Source: Bacillus sp. T33-2
GTDB taxonomy: Bacteria; Bacillota; Bacilli; Bacillales; Cytobacillaceae
Assembly (NCBI RefSeq): GCF_002860205.1
Contig: NZ_PGVB01000016.1
Location: 62,001-126,000 of the forward strand
DNA: 64,000 nucleotides
Direction of reading: 5' to 3'
Shown here piece after piece: positions 1-8,269 of the stretch. The position numbers were made by a program, and so were the translations under genes. The notes below the pieces were generated by a model, which was not told where the DNA came from, did no database searches, and saw nothing but the letters and a program-made list of their open reading frames with translations. Position 1 is the stretch's first letter. Every line of letters starts with the position of its first letter.

Positions 1-1
1 T

Positions 2-112
2 ATCTGGACACAGGCAGAGATATTCATTGCAAAGCTGTCCGGACTTGATAATGTGACACGCAGACATGAACCAGATACGGGATTATGGCAAATCCAAATT
101 GATGAAAAGTAA
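2..112 (+). CDS. 3' end of an unidentified gene (partial)
   Basis: An open frame enters from the left edge and stops with TAA at 110-112, giving 36 residues that end WQIQIDEK. The frame is uninterrupted and lies 37 bases before the next start, so it is probably the tail of a gene co-oriented with the cyclase-like gene. The fragment is too short for me to name the family. Confidence 0.4.
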   Translation: MWTQAEIFIAKLSGLDNVTRRHEPDTGLWQIQIDEK

Positions 113-149
113 ATAAAAAATAATACAGGATAATGAAAGGGGTTTCAAC

Positions 150-941
150 ATGGCGAAGGTTACAAATCTTACACTTCCACTTTACCCGGGAATGCCGGTA
201 GGCAATGTCTGGGCATGGGATGCACCATTCCGTCAGGAGCCAATTGTTACGCTGGAGAATAATGGAGTACGTATTGATGCATTGTCACTTCATTCGGAAA
301 CTGGCACAAGACTGATGATGGCTGCCACGATTGACGATAATGCACCAACAATCGGCCAGATCGATTTAAACCTGTTTGTAAATCGGGATGCTGTTGTGAT
401 TGATATTCCAAAGAACGCAGAAGAAGAAATCATGCCGGAGGATATTGATAAATACGTAGTTTCCAATCCTGATTATAAAGAAGGAGACATCGTGCTAATC
501 AGAACCGGTTGGGGAAATGGACGCAGATACGAAGAACTTGGTGATGACTATGCAATTCGCACACCACACTTTAGTGAAGCTGGCTCACTTCGTTTAACAG
601 AGGTTATGAAAGAAAAAGGCAGTGATACAGTAGCGATTGATGTAGCGTACGTCGGATCGTGCGGGTGGAAGCATATGAAACAGGAGTGGGTTGACCTTCC
701 AAAGTGGCTGCGCCCTCCATTTCCATCTGAGCAGGCCAAAATCTACTTAAAAAATTATACGAAAGATAAATCCTGGCCAGATTGGGCTGCTTCTTGGCCA
801 CTCCACGCTCATGGATATATCATTGCTGCTCTATGTAATCTTGACCAAATTACTAGCAAGCGTGTTAAACTGACGGCACTCCCATTATTTGCGAGAGACT
901 GCATTGGTGCTCCGGTCACAGTAGTTGCGATCGAAGAATAA
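150..941 (+). CDS. Cyclase-family (kynurenine formamidase fold) protein with an altered metal site
   Basis: 263 residues, about the usual length for the cyclase/KynB-like family, whose members are metal-dependent amide or ester hydrolases. The overall pattern fits: VLIRTGWG near 115, TPHFSEAG near 147, AIDVAYVGS near 164, and a C-terminal PLFARDCIGAPVTVVAIEE. The family metal motif HxGTHxDxPxH aligns with residues 50-60, which read E-T-G-T-R-L-M-M-A-A-T. Only GT survives and the His/Asp ligands are gone. The late His...Glu pair is also changed (HGYIIAALCNL). I infer that it is non-catalytic or uses another chemistry. GAAAGGGG precedes the ATG. It is followed by an MFS carrier and an FGGY kinase, which suggests a role in uptake or catabolism of a small acid or sugar. 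Confidence 0.7.
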   Translation: MAKVTNLTLPLYPGMPVGNVWAWDAPFRQEPIVTLENNGVRIDALSLHSETGTRLMMAATIDDNAPTIGQIDLNLFVNRDAVVIDIPKNAEEEIMPEDIDKYVVSNPDYKEGDIVLIRTGWGNGRRYEELGDDYAIRTPHFSEAGSLRLTEVMKEKGSDTVAIDVAYVGSCGWKHMKQEWVDLPKWLRPPFPSEQAKIYLKNYTKDKSWPDWAASWPLHAHGYIIAALCNLDQITSKRVKLTALPLFARDCIGAPVTVVAIEE

Positions 942-1014
942 ACGGTTTCAGTCATAGAAAAAAACGTAGAGTTCCTAATTGGATTTTTGATAATCTACTA
1001 TTTAAATAGAATAG

Positions 1015-1040
1015 CGGACTTTTAGTGGCCTAAAAGTCCG
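1015..1040 (+). terminator. Perfect 11-bp hairpin between the cyclase and MFS genes
   Basis: CGGACTTTTAG (1015-1025), loop TGGC, CTAAAAGTCCG (1030-1040). The stem is perfect, but what follows is TATCTT then A-rich, so there is no clean T tract. It could be a weak terminator, an attenuator or an mRNA-stabilising stem in front of the transporter gene. Confidence 0.5.
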
Positions 1041-1078
1041 TATCTTAAAAAAATCAAATTATATGGGGGTGCTATACA

Positions 1079-2404
1079 ATGTCAAATGAAACCGCTTACT
1101 TAGGGGAACAGACGGTGAGGAAAGTTACAAGAAGAATTATTCCATTTATCTTTCTTTTGTTCATTATTGCATATTTAGACAGGGTAAATTTAAGCTATGC
1201 TGCGCTAGATATGAATAAAGACCTGGCGTTAACCAGTGAAATTTTTGGGTTGGCAGCAGGCATCTTCTTTCTCGGTTATGTGATTTTTGAAATTCCAAGC
1301 AATATAGCGCTGCATAAGTTCGGTGCAAGAAAATGGATTGCCCGTATATTGATTTCCTGGGGGGCTGTCGTTGTTTTAACTGGATTTGTGCAAAATGCGA
1401 CCCATCTTTATATTCTACGGTTTCTTCTTGGAATAGCTGAAGCAGGATTCTTCCCGGGGATCATTCTCTACATCACTTATTGGTTTCGCTCCAAGGATCA
1501 GGCAAAAGCATATGCCATGTTCTACCTCGCCTTACCTGTATCAAATATATTAGGTGCTCCTGTTTCTGCACTCATTATGGATAACATAAACGCGTTCGGC
1601 TGGGAAGGTTGGCGTTGGATGTTTATTTTAGAAGGGCTCCCAGCAATTTTGCTAGGATCTGTAACCTTCTACTATTTAACGGATCGCCCCGAACAAGCTT
1701 CATGGCTTTCAGAAAAAGAAAAGAGTTGGCTTAAGACAGAGCTGGAGAATGAAAGAAGTTTAAAGCAGCCAAAAGGAAAACATTCAATTGGTAAGGTCTT
1801 TACCGACGTTAAAATTCTCCACCTGTCCCTGATTTATATAACGATCAATTTTGGATTATATGGAATTGGTTTCTGGATGCCTCAGATCATCAAAGGTCTG
1901 TCCCAAGATTTATCCACCACTCAAATTGGTTTTTTAACGATGATTCCATACATCTTTGCAGGTGTTACGATGACGTTTTGGGGTATGCATTCCGATAAAA
2001 CAGGCGAAAGGAAATGGCATGCGGCCCTTCCTCCAATCGTCGGAGCAGCTGGTCTCTTAGGCTGTGCCATCGTAAAAGACCCAGCAGTTTCACTCGTATT
2101 CTTAAGCTTGACAACTATGGGTCTATTCAGCTTCTTTGCTCCTTTCTGGTCAATACCAAATAGGTTCTTGGCTGGTACATCAGCAGCTGTTGGTCTGGCC
2201 TTAATTAACTCGATTGGAAACTTCGGCGGATTTCTCGGACCCTATGTCATGGGTTATACTTCAAACCTGACTGGCAGCACTTCAAGTGGTCTATTCATCC
2301 TGAGCGGTGCCCTCATCCTGTGCGCATGCCTTGTTTTGTTATTCAAGATGGACCGGCTCACACAGGACTCAAAATCTAGTTCCAGCAAGAATGTCGGTGC
2401 ATGA
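1079..2404 (+). CDS. MFS transporter, anion:cation symporter (ACS) type
   Basis: 441 residues with about 12 hydrophobic segments. The N-terminus (IIPFIFLLFIIAYLDRVNLSYAAL) is typical of the ACS group of the major facilitator superfamily, which imports organic anions such as hexuronates, galactonate, tartrate and phthalate derivatives by proton symport. The TM2-3 loop (FGARKWIARI) and the central loop with DRPEQASWLSEKEK are also family-typical. GGGGGTG precedes the ATG at 1079. A strong terminator lies just after the stop. The substrate cannot be read from the sequence; the neighbouring cyclase-fold protein and FGGY kinase suggest a sugar acid or related carboxylate. Confidence 0.85.
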   Translation: MSNETAYLGEQTVRKVTRRIIPFIFLLFIIAYLDRVNLSYAALDMNKDLALTSEIFGLAAGIFFLGYVIFEIPSNIALHKFGARKWIARILISWGAVVVLTGFVQNATHLYILRFLLGIAEAGFFPGIILYITYWFRSKDQAKAYAMFYLALPVSNILGAPVSALIMDNINAFGWEGWRWMFILEGLPAILLGSVTFYYLTDRPEQASWLSEKEKSWLKTELENERSLKQPKGKHSIGKVFTDVKILHLSLIYITINFGLYGIGFWMPQIIKGLSQDLSTTQIGFLTMIPYIFAGVTMTFWGMHSDKTGERKWHAALPPIVGAAGLLGCAIVKDPAVSLVFLSLTTMGLFSFFAPFWSIPNRFLAGTSAAVGLALINSIGNFGGFLGPYVMGYTSNLTGSTSSGLFILSGALILCACLVLLFKMDRLTQDSKSSSSKNVGA

Positions 2405-2433
2405 TGGTGTCTCCATGTGAGTATTGATAATCA

Positions 2434-2465
2434 AGTGGGGACAATTAATCCCCACTCTTTTTATT
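2434..2465 (+). terminator. Rho-independent terminator after the MFS gene
   Basis: AGTGGGGA (2434-2441), loop CAATTAA, TCCCCACT (2449-2456), followed by CTTTTTATT. It separates the MFS gene from the kinase gene, so the kinase may be read from its own promoter or by read-through. Confidence 0.85.
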
Positions 2466-2492
2466 GGTGATTAGATGATTGGGGGAATGGCG

Positions 2493-4166
2493 ATGTATGT
2501 TATTGGGATTGATTTTGGCACTGAGTCTGGAAGAGTATTACTTGTAAATGCCCAAAATGGGGAAGTCATCGGTACTGATTACACTCTATACAAACATGGT
2601 GTTATGGACCAGAGTTTTATAGATGGGTCGAATTTGCCGGATTCGTGGGCGCTTCAGCATCCGGACGATTATCTCGATGTGCTGCGCCAGTCTATTCCAA
2701 AAGTACTGAATCAAACGAATGTAAAACCAGAAGAGATTATCGGCATTGGGTTAGATTTTACAGCAAGTACAGTTCTTCCGGTTTCAGAGGACGGTACACC
2801 TTTATGTGTCCTGCCTGAGTGGAAGACCAATCCACATTCGTATGTGAAACTCTGGAAACATCATGCTGCCCAGAAGTATGCGGATGAAGTCAATCGTATT
2901 GCAAAATTGCGCGGAGAACCTTTCTTGGAACGGTATGGCGGAGAAATCTCTTCTGAATGGATGATACCAAAAATTTTACAGGTTCTAAGGGAAGCTCCGG
3001 ATATTTACACCGCAGCGGATATTTTTATAGAAGCTGGAGACTGGGTCGTATGGAAATTAACAGGGAATCACACAAGAAATGCATGTGCTGCAGGGTATAA
3101 AGCATGCTGGGACAGGGAGGATGGATACCCATCCAAGGAATTCTTTCAACAGCTGGACCCGCAGATTGCTGATCTTATTGGTACGAAGATTCCACATCAG
3201 GTGTTAGATGTGGGCACAATAGCTGGAATGTTAACTTCCGACTGGGCTGAACAACTCGGTCTGTCACCGAATACAGCTGTGTCAGTTGCTACTATCGATG
3301 CTCATGCAAGTGTTCCGGCAATCGGTGTTAATCAGCCAGGGCAAATGGTTATTGCAATGGGAACATCATTCTGTCATATGCTCCTGGGAGAAACTAAATG
3401 CAGTATTGGTGGAATTCCGGGCACTGTTGATGGTGGCATTATTCCAGGCTTTGTGGGTTATGAAGCTGGCCAGCCTGCAGGAGGGGATATGCTTGCATGG
3501 TATGTAAGAAACTTAGTATCACCCGATTTTGCGCCAATTTCACAAAAAAATGAAGCTTCAATTCATCAAGTTCTGACAGAACGTGCTGAAAATATACCGC
3601 CTGGGGGAACAGGGCTGCTTGCTTTAGATTGGTTTAACGGGAATAGATCAGTCTTGATGGATGCAGATTTGTCAGGTGTTATTGTTGGTTTAACCTTATC
3701 TACAAAACCAGAAGAAATATATAGGGCTTTATTGGAATCCATCGCCTTTGGCACTCGAGTGATTGTGGAACAATTTGAAAAAAGTAAAGTATCGGTTGAA
3801 GCGATTCATGCTTGCGGGGGAGTAGCCGTAAAGAATCCACTATTCATTCATATTTTAGCCGATGTAACCGGGAAAGAGATTTATGTGAACGATATTGCTT
3901 ATGCCCCAGGCATAGGAGCTGCCATGCTTGGAGCTGTCGCGGCAGGGTCCAGTAAGGGTGGCTACGATAGCATTGAACAGGCAGTTGGAAAAATGGGAAG
4001 TACTTCAAGGAACCGATTTAAGCCAAATATGGAGGCCAAACAAGTGTATGACCACTTGTTTAATGAGTATTGCCGCCTGCACGACAGATTTGGGCGTAAG
4101 AACAGCGATATACTAAAAAACTTAAAGAATATCAAAGCCCAAGGAAAGGCTGAGGGTATTAATTAA
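2493..4166 (+). CDS. FGGY-family carbohydrate kinase, ribulokinase (AraB)-like
   Basis: 557 residues, close to AraB length (about 560). The N-terminal phosphate loop YVIGIDFGTESGRVLLV is that of bacterial ribulokinases. GLDFTASTVLPV, ISSEWMIPKIL, the ATP-site AMGTSFCHM and the C-terminal ACGGVAVKNPLF and APGIGAAMLGAVAAG are all present. I chose ATG 2493 because GGGGGA at 2481-2486 is correctly spaced for it; an in-frame ATG at 2475 would add six residues but has a poor site. FGGY kinases phosphorylate ketoses or polyols such as L-ribulose. No isomerase or epimerase gene is nearby, so the pathway is incomplete here and the true substrate is open. Confidence 0.8.
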   Translation: MYVIGIDFGTESGRVLLVNAQNGEVIGTDYTLYKHGVMDQSFIDGSNLPDSWALQHPDDYLDVLRQSIPKVLNQTNVKPEEIIGIGLDFTASTVLPVSEDGTPLCVLPEWKTNPHSYVKLWKHHAAQKYADEVNRIAKLRGEPFLERYGGEISSEWMIPKILQVLREAPDIYTAADIFIEAGDWVVWKLTGNHTRNACAAGYKACWDREDGYPSKEFFQQLDPQIADLIGTKIPHQVLDVGTIAGMLTSDWAEQLGLSPNTAVSVATIDAHASVPAIGVNQPGQMVIAMGTSFCHMLLGETKCSIGGIPGTVDGGIIPGFVGYEAGQPAGGDMLAWYVRNLVSPDFAPISQKNEASIHQVLTERAENIPPGGTGLLALDWFNGNRSVLMDADLSGVIVGLTLSTKPEEIYRALLESIAFGTRVIVEQFEKSKVSVEAIHACGGVAVKNPLFIHILADVTGKEIYVNDIAYAPGIGAAMLGAVAAGSSKGGYDSIEQAVGKMGSTSRNRFKPNMEAKQVYDHLFNEYCRLHDRFGRKNSDILKNLKNIKAQGKAEGIN

Positions 4167-4404
4167 AATGCGGGCCAAATGAATCGGAATGCCCTTTCAG
4201 TACTAGCAAGTTATACAGCGGAAAAGGTATATACAGCCACCCGGGTGTCCATGATTAATTGTGAATATATCCATGATGCATCTTGGAGAAAGAGTTAGCT
4301 GAACGTTTAGATCCATAACGCAGAACCACTGGAAAAGAATTAGACCCGGGGTATCAACAGTTCATTAAAAAAGATAACGTCTGGTTTTGTTGAATAATAC
4401 TTAA

Positions 4405-4414
4405 TTGTATACAA
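4405..4414. promoter_or_regulatory. GntR-type operator (TTGTATACAA)
   Basis: Perfect 10-bp palindrome 29 bases before the start of the GntR/FCD gene. Boxes of the TGTATACA type are common binding sites for FCD-subfamily GntR regulators, so autoregulation is inferred. The rest of the 4167-4442 spacer has no convincing gene; short open stretches in shifting frames may be decayed coding DNA. Confidence 0.55.
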
Positions 4415-4442
4415 ATAAAACACAAGTTGATATAGTTTAATT

Positions 4443-5114
4443 ATGAAAAATTTAACTCCTACTAATAAACCTAAAAAAAAGAAAGTAACATCCGCAGATC
4501 GGGCTTATTCGGCCATTCGTGAAGCGATTGTCAACGGAACCCTGCGGCCTGGATACCCTCTTTTGGAAACAGAGCTGTCAGAACAACTTGGGATGAGCAG
4601 AACTCCAGTACGTGAAGCCATAAATCGTTTAAAAGCAGAGGATGTCATTGAAACAATTAAACGCAAGGGAATTTTTGTAAAAACACTTTCTAAAGATGAA
4701 CTGGTACACTGGTATGAAGTGGCTGAAGGCCTGGAAGGCATGGTATCCTACCTGGTCGCATCAGATCCAGAAGCCCAACTGGATGAAATGGAAGCAAACA
4801 TCGAGGCAATGGAAGAAGCGCTTTCGGAGAGGAACACGGATAAATGGATTGCAGCGGATGAAAGATATCACTCAATTCTTTATTCATTATGTAAAAATAA
4901 TTTCCTTGTCGAACATCTGAAACGAGTAAATGAAAAGCTTCAGCTTGCAAGACTGGTGTTAATTGCAGGTTCGGCGTCTGACAAACAGGAATCAACAAAG
5001 GACCATCGGGCTACCTTTGAGGCAATAAAAGCAGGGGATCCAGATCTTGCAAGAAAATGTACCCATGAACATTGGAAACGGATTAGGCAAACATACCAAT
5101 CCCGATCTGTCTAA
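4443..5114 (+). CDS. GntR-family transcriptional regulator, FCD subfamily
   Basis: 223 residues. The winged helix at about 17-82 has the GntR signature (AYSAIREAIVNGTLRPG, LSEQLGMSRTPVREAINRL, KGIFVKTL). The C-terminal all-helical FCD ligand domain (about 85-220) keeps the family's acidic and His positions (ADERYHSIL, DHRATFEAI, THEHWKRI). Such proteins are usually repressors released by an organic acid or sugar derivative. The TTGTATACAA box upstream and the cyclase/MFS/kinase genes before it suggest it controls this small locus and itself. No clear Shine-Dalgarno is visible before the ATG, so the message may be nearly leaderless or weakly translated. Confidence 0.85.
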   Translation: MKNLTPTNKPKKKKVTSADRAYSAIREAIVNGTLRPGYPLLETELSEQLGMSRTPVREAINRLKAEDVIETIKRKGIFVKTLSKDELVHWYEVAEGLEGMVSYLVASDPEAQLDEMEANIEAMEEALSERNTDKWIAADERYHSILYSLCKNNFLVEHLKRVNEKLQLARLVLIAGSASDKQESTKDHRATFEAIKAGDPDLARKCTHEHWKRIRQTYQSRSV

Positions 5115-5207
5115 ATGTCCCGGCTAACTAAGAAACCTTATTGGTGAACGCTAAGGCAAAGTCAACTAAACTCTTCACTAAATTCATCGAAAAATAGGAG
5201 AACATAA

Positions 5208-5597
5208 ATGGCTATTAGAAAGATAGAACATGTAGGTGTGATGGTATCAGACTTAAACAAGTCAATTGCATTTTACAAGGATATTTTAGGATTCGAATTA
5301 CTGGATCAGTTCGATGCTAATGAACCTTCTGTGAACCTGGCCTTTTTAGGCGATAAGGAAAGTGGACAAATTTTTGTTGAGCTTATTTCGGGTAAGACAG
5401 ATACTTTTCCAGTCGAAGGGAAGGTCCATCACTTAGCCTTCACAGTTGATAGTATTCAGGAAGAAATTGAACGACTGACATCACTTCAGGTAGAATTCGC
5501 AACGGAAGAACCTGAAATATTGGTAAACGGTTCCAAGTACATTTTCTTTAAAGGACCAGATGGAGAATCGCTCGAACTATTTCAGCCTGGAAAATGA
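5208..5597 (+). CDS. VOC-superfamily (glyoxalase/methylmalonyl-CoA epimerase-like) protein
   Basis: 129 residues forming two beta-alpha-beta-beta-beta modules. The metal-ligand positions of the vicinal-oxygen-chelate fold are visible: His8 (KIEHVGVMV), a Glu in IFVELISG, His in VHHLAFTV and Glu in GESLELFQ. It resembles the lactoylglutathione lyase/epimerase branch. AGGAG lies before the ATG. It follows the GntR gene on the same strand with a 93-base gap and may detoxify or epimerise a product of the upstream locus, but that is inference. Confidence 0.75.
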   Translation: MAIRKIEHVGVMVSDLNKSIAFYKDILGFELLDQFDANEPSVNLAFLGDKESGQIFVELISGKTDTFPVEGKVHHLAFTVDSIQEEIERLTSLQVEFATEEPEILVNGSKYIFFKGPDGESLELFQPGK

Positions 5598-5652
5598 AAA
5601 CTATTAAATCAATTAAAGGTGGCTGCCAAAAACTACTAGGTCAGCCTCTTTT

Positions 5653-5688
5653 GAAGCAGGGGGACAGTTCTCTTGCTTCTTTTTCTTT
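5653..5688. repeat. Dispersed GAAGCA/TGCTTC hairpin repeat, copy 1
   Basis: GAAGCA (5653-5658), core GGGGGACAGTTCTCT, TGCTTC (5674-5679), then TTTTTCTTT. It can act as a terminator for the VOC gene and belongs to the intergenic repeat family with core GGGGACGGTTCTC described in the findings. Confidence 0.7.
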
Positions 5689-5824
5689 ATAACAATATAA
5701 CTTCGATTCTTGCATCCACTAACGGGTAGATAAAAGCATGATAACCTGCCAATTCAACTAAGTCTTTATCGTTATATATCGATTCTTCGTTATTTATATT
5801 GGGTGAACCCATAATTGTATTCAT
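5687..5824 (-). pseudogene. N-terminal stump of a TslA-like lipase effector
   Basis: A 45-codon frame starting ATG 5824. Its product begins MNTIMGSPNINNEESIYND and continues DKDLVELAGYHA, matching the start of the 704-residue lipase effector at 25956-28070 (GSPNINKDIAINNDKDLVELAGYHAYTYP). After about 34 residues the similarity stops, and the frame ends within the dispersed repeat. The lipase catalytic part and helical tail are therefore missing. It sits just after the DUF1672 gene in the same order as the intact pair, with the ribosome binding site GCAGGTGAATAG preserved. This is a deleted effector beside a surviving lipoprotein gene. Confidence 0.75.
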
Positions 5825-5838
5825 CTATTCACCTGCTT

Positions 5839-6771
5839 TTAATCTTTAATAATATAATCGGGAAAAGCTCGTTTTAACGAATTATCTTTAGCACCTTCTG
5901 AAGTTTGTGCATGAATTAAATTATCATTTAGATAAAAGCTATAGGTCCCTTTCGGAATAGTAGTCATTTCATCCAAATCTCTTGAAACTTGTGTGAATAC
6001 CTCTTCACTTGGTTCCGCCTGCTTTTGCTTCATAAATAACTGGATATTTATTTGGAAGTTATCTTTGTCAAATAAGCTTTCATTATAGGTATTTCTCAAG
6101 TTTTCAATACTCTCATCCGGGTTTTGTAAGTATAGGTCATACACCGGCTTAATGGCTGCATCATCAGCATCTGTTGAAATAAAGTAATAAGGGGTCATAA
6201 AGCCATGCCCGCCAACATTTTGAAGGGCTTCCTTCGTTTTCCCGGTGATTTGTCCCTCAGCTTCAAGTGAAGCGAAATAATCATCAAGTTGCCCAAACTC
6301 TTCATGAAAAATCATGTGATATAAGCTACCTTGGATGGCATTTTGTACCTGATAATCATCTGCCCAGATTTTTTCCGTCAGGACTTTCTTCTTTTGCTTA
6401 TCAACCGGCACAACTGCATAGGTATAAAAATGTGGTTCCCCAGCAGACTCTACAAATACAGTTGCCCCATCACGGGTACCGACCACATTATGTACCTTTA
6501 TATCAGTTTTGTAGTATTCCTGAAAAAACTTTATTGCCGCTTCCTCAATCTGATCTCTATTTGCTTCCGCTAATTTATCGGTTTCCTTCCCGTCTGCAAG
6601 ACCGTATCCCTCGCCTTTATATTCCTGTACACTGACCATCGTGTCCGTAGAAGTATAAGCCTCTGTTTTTTTTTCACTATCTCGATTGTTATTTGTACTC
6701 ATACCAGAACATCCTACAAGCATTAATGATATCCCTACACTGCAGAGTATGATTTTCATTTTTTTATGCAT
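5839..6771 (-). CDS. DUF1672-family lipoprotein (copy 1), candidate immunity protein
   Basis: 310 residues. A signal peptide ends in the lipobox L-V-G-C at about residues 18-21, so the mature protein should be lipid-anchored on the outer face of the membrane. The rest matches two other genes in this window (19317-20257, 28085-29026) and the Bacillus/Staphylococcus family DUF1672: HNVVGTRDGATVFVES, GEPHFYTYAVVP, NVGGHGFMTPYYFIS. Copy 1 is clearly diverged from the other two, which are near-identical to each other. A truncated TslA-like effector start lies just downstream. By analogy with staphylococcal TslA, whose lipase is neutralised by a lipoprotein, an immunity role is inferred but not shown. 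Confidence 0.75.
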   Translation of the reverse strand: MHKKMKIILCSVGISLMLVGCSGMSTNNNRDSEKKTEAYTSTDTMVSVQEYKGEGYGLADGKETDKLAEANRDQIEEAAIKFFQEYYKTDIKVHNVVGTRDGATVFVESAGEPHFYTYAVVPVDKQKKKVLTEKIWADDYQVQNAIQGSLYHMIFHEEFGQLDDYFASLEAEGQITGKTKEALQNVGGHGFMTPYYFISTDADDAAIKPVYDLYLQNPDESIENLRNTYNESLFDKDNFQINIQLFMKQKQAEPSEEVFTQVSRDLDEMTTIPKGTYSFYLNDNLIHAQTSEGAKDNSLKRAFPDYIIKD

Positions 6772-7593
6772 TATTTTATATATCCTCCCAAAGGAATGTG
6801 GCTAATTAGAATTTATACCCATTATTGCATTGTGGTCAAATAAGGTTGTATTAGTTATTTCCTTTTTTTAACTCTCATCGGGTTATCCTTCTTAAACCAA
6901 CCTTCAAGAGATGAAAGAACGCAGTAATCATTAACAAACCAACAAAACGTTTGGTTCAATTTATTCTCTTTGGGTGATTCCTCACAGGATGGCTTTTTAG
7001 ATCATTCGTTTAAAGGTAGAGCGGGAGCTTCCAACTCCGTCGTATTTTTCAGGGATTACTTTTAACATGGTGCCGATGTTGGCATTACAGACACCAGGAA
7101 TTTTCGCAGCAAAACGAATGTTCATATAAGGTTGTTCAATCGAATAGGGGAAATGTCGTCAAATATGAGGTAAAAGCTTTTGATTCTGCCGTATCAGCAT
7201 ATGAATTTGAAAATAAGGCGATCAGGGAAGATAGCGCAGTTATTTTTGTAAGTGAAAGGCTGTTGAAGCTTGTATTCAGGGAATTAGGATTACGTTGCCT
7301 AATACCTTTCAGTACAGGACAGCCTAACCATTGCAAAATTTTGTAAAAAACGGGTTATCATGAAAAAATAAGTGGTATGAATTAGTGGTTTAGTTTTTTT
7401 GAAACTTGAGTCCTTTTTCCTGTTTCGTTTTGAACAATATGGAAAAAATCATTCGAATTATCTATTCAAATTCAAGGAACGTTTTGGAAAAATAGGGTAT
7501 AGAAACAGTTTGCAAATCGGCCTAGTTCATAGTAACCAACATGAAAAGCGCAAACAGTCATCCAGCTCAGGCTAGAATGAGGGGTGGGAAAAA
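6772..7593. other. Intergenic region with coding remnants
   Basis: No intact gene. Two short coding-like remnants are visible: a 42-codon minus-strand frame at 6997-7125 (product ends SSRSTFKRMI) and a plus-strand open stretch at about 7143-7345 with plausible protein composition (KAIREDSAVIFVSERLLK) but no start. I do not recognise either. Together they suggest deletion-scarred accessory DNA between the lipoprotein gene and the LXG operon. Confidence 0.5.
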
Positions 7594-7926
7594 GTGCTGT
7601 ATGATTACCACTCCCTGGTACGAAAGAAACAGGGAGAAATTCACCGTTTGACCATGTGCCAGTCGGATTTAAGGCAAAAACAGCAGTACTTTTTACAGTT
7701 GCCTAATCAGTGTCTTGAACCCGAGCTTACCCCAGACAGCTGGGAAGGGCAGAATACAATAAGGTTTCAAAACATACGTGAGGACATGAAAGTACATATT
7801 CTTAATCTTGCAGAAGATCAATTCAACCGAATCATAAGCACCTTAAATACCAAGATAGATTTTCTACATTCAGAGATTGCCTCCATTCAGCAGATCATTT
7901 CAAACCTTCAGCAGGAGTCAAGCTAG
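7594..7926 (+). CDS. YwqH-like (DUF5082) helical partner of an LXG effector
   Basis: 110 residues, almost entirely helical with heptad-like patterns, starting at GTG 7594 behind GAGGGGTGGG. It opens the LXG operon and matches the YwqH/DUF5082 type in length, position and the YxxLxxKKxxEIxxL-like start. In Gram-positive T7SS loci such small proteins bind the LXG helical domain and form the composite secretion signal (Lap proteins). It is followed 35 bases later by the YwqI-like gene. Role by family and context. Confidence 0.75.
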   Translation: MLYDYHSLVRKKQGEIHRLTMCQSDLRQKQQYFLQLPNQCLEPELTPDSWEGQNTIRFQNIREDMKVHILNLAEDQFNRIISTLNTKIDFLHSEIASIQQIISNLQQESS

Positions 7927-7961
7927 AAGACTATGTAATCGCATATACGAGGAGGATGAAC

Positions 7962-8246
7962 ATGGCAGAAATCAAAATGGAGTATAGAGAGATTGAAGCA
8001 AGCCTCGCCGCTATGAAGGATACTTGCGGATCGCTTCAGCCGCAGGCCCCTCAGCCTATTTCGGGAAATGAACTGCAATGCGCCGAAAAACTTGCGGATA
8101 TCGCCATAAGACTCCAAGCTCTTTTAACTAGGTACCAAGCAGTGCTAACACAAAATATTTCATCAGCAGAAAATTCAGTGGAATATATGAGGCAAACCGA
8201 CGTACAGCTTTCCGGTACCATGAATGGCCACGTACGAATTCAGTAA
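7962..8246 (+). CDS. YwqI/YxiC-like (DUF5344) helical partner of an LXG effector
   Basis: 94 residues from ATG 7962, which is preceded by GAGGAGG at proper spacing; the in-frame ATG at 7956 overlaps that site and is rejected. It is a short helical hairpin protein (EIKMEYREIEASLAAMK ... LLTRYQAVLTQN). The order YwqH-like, YwqI-like, LXG effector is the standard Bacillus arrangement, so it probably escorts the LXG domain of the next gene to the T7SS. No TM segment or signal peptide. Confidence 0.75.
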   Translation: MAEIKMEYREIEASLAAMKDTCGSLQPQAPQPISGNELQCAEKLADIAIRLQALLTRYQAVLTQNISSAENSVEYMRQTDVQLSGTMNGHVRIQ

Positions 8247-8269
8247 AAAGCGGCAAGAGAGGTGAAAAC

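Noticed and set aside
6997-7345. Two short coding-like stretches on opposite strands
   Set aside because: Neither has a start, translation signal or recognised family; reported only as probable remnants in the gap entry.
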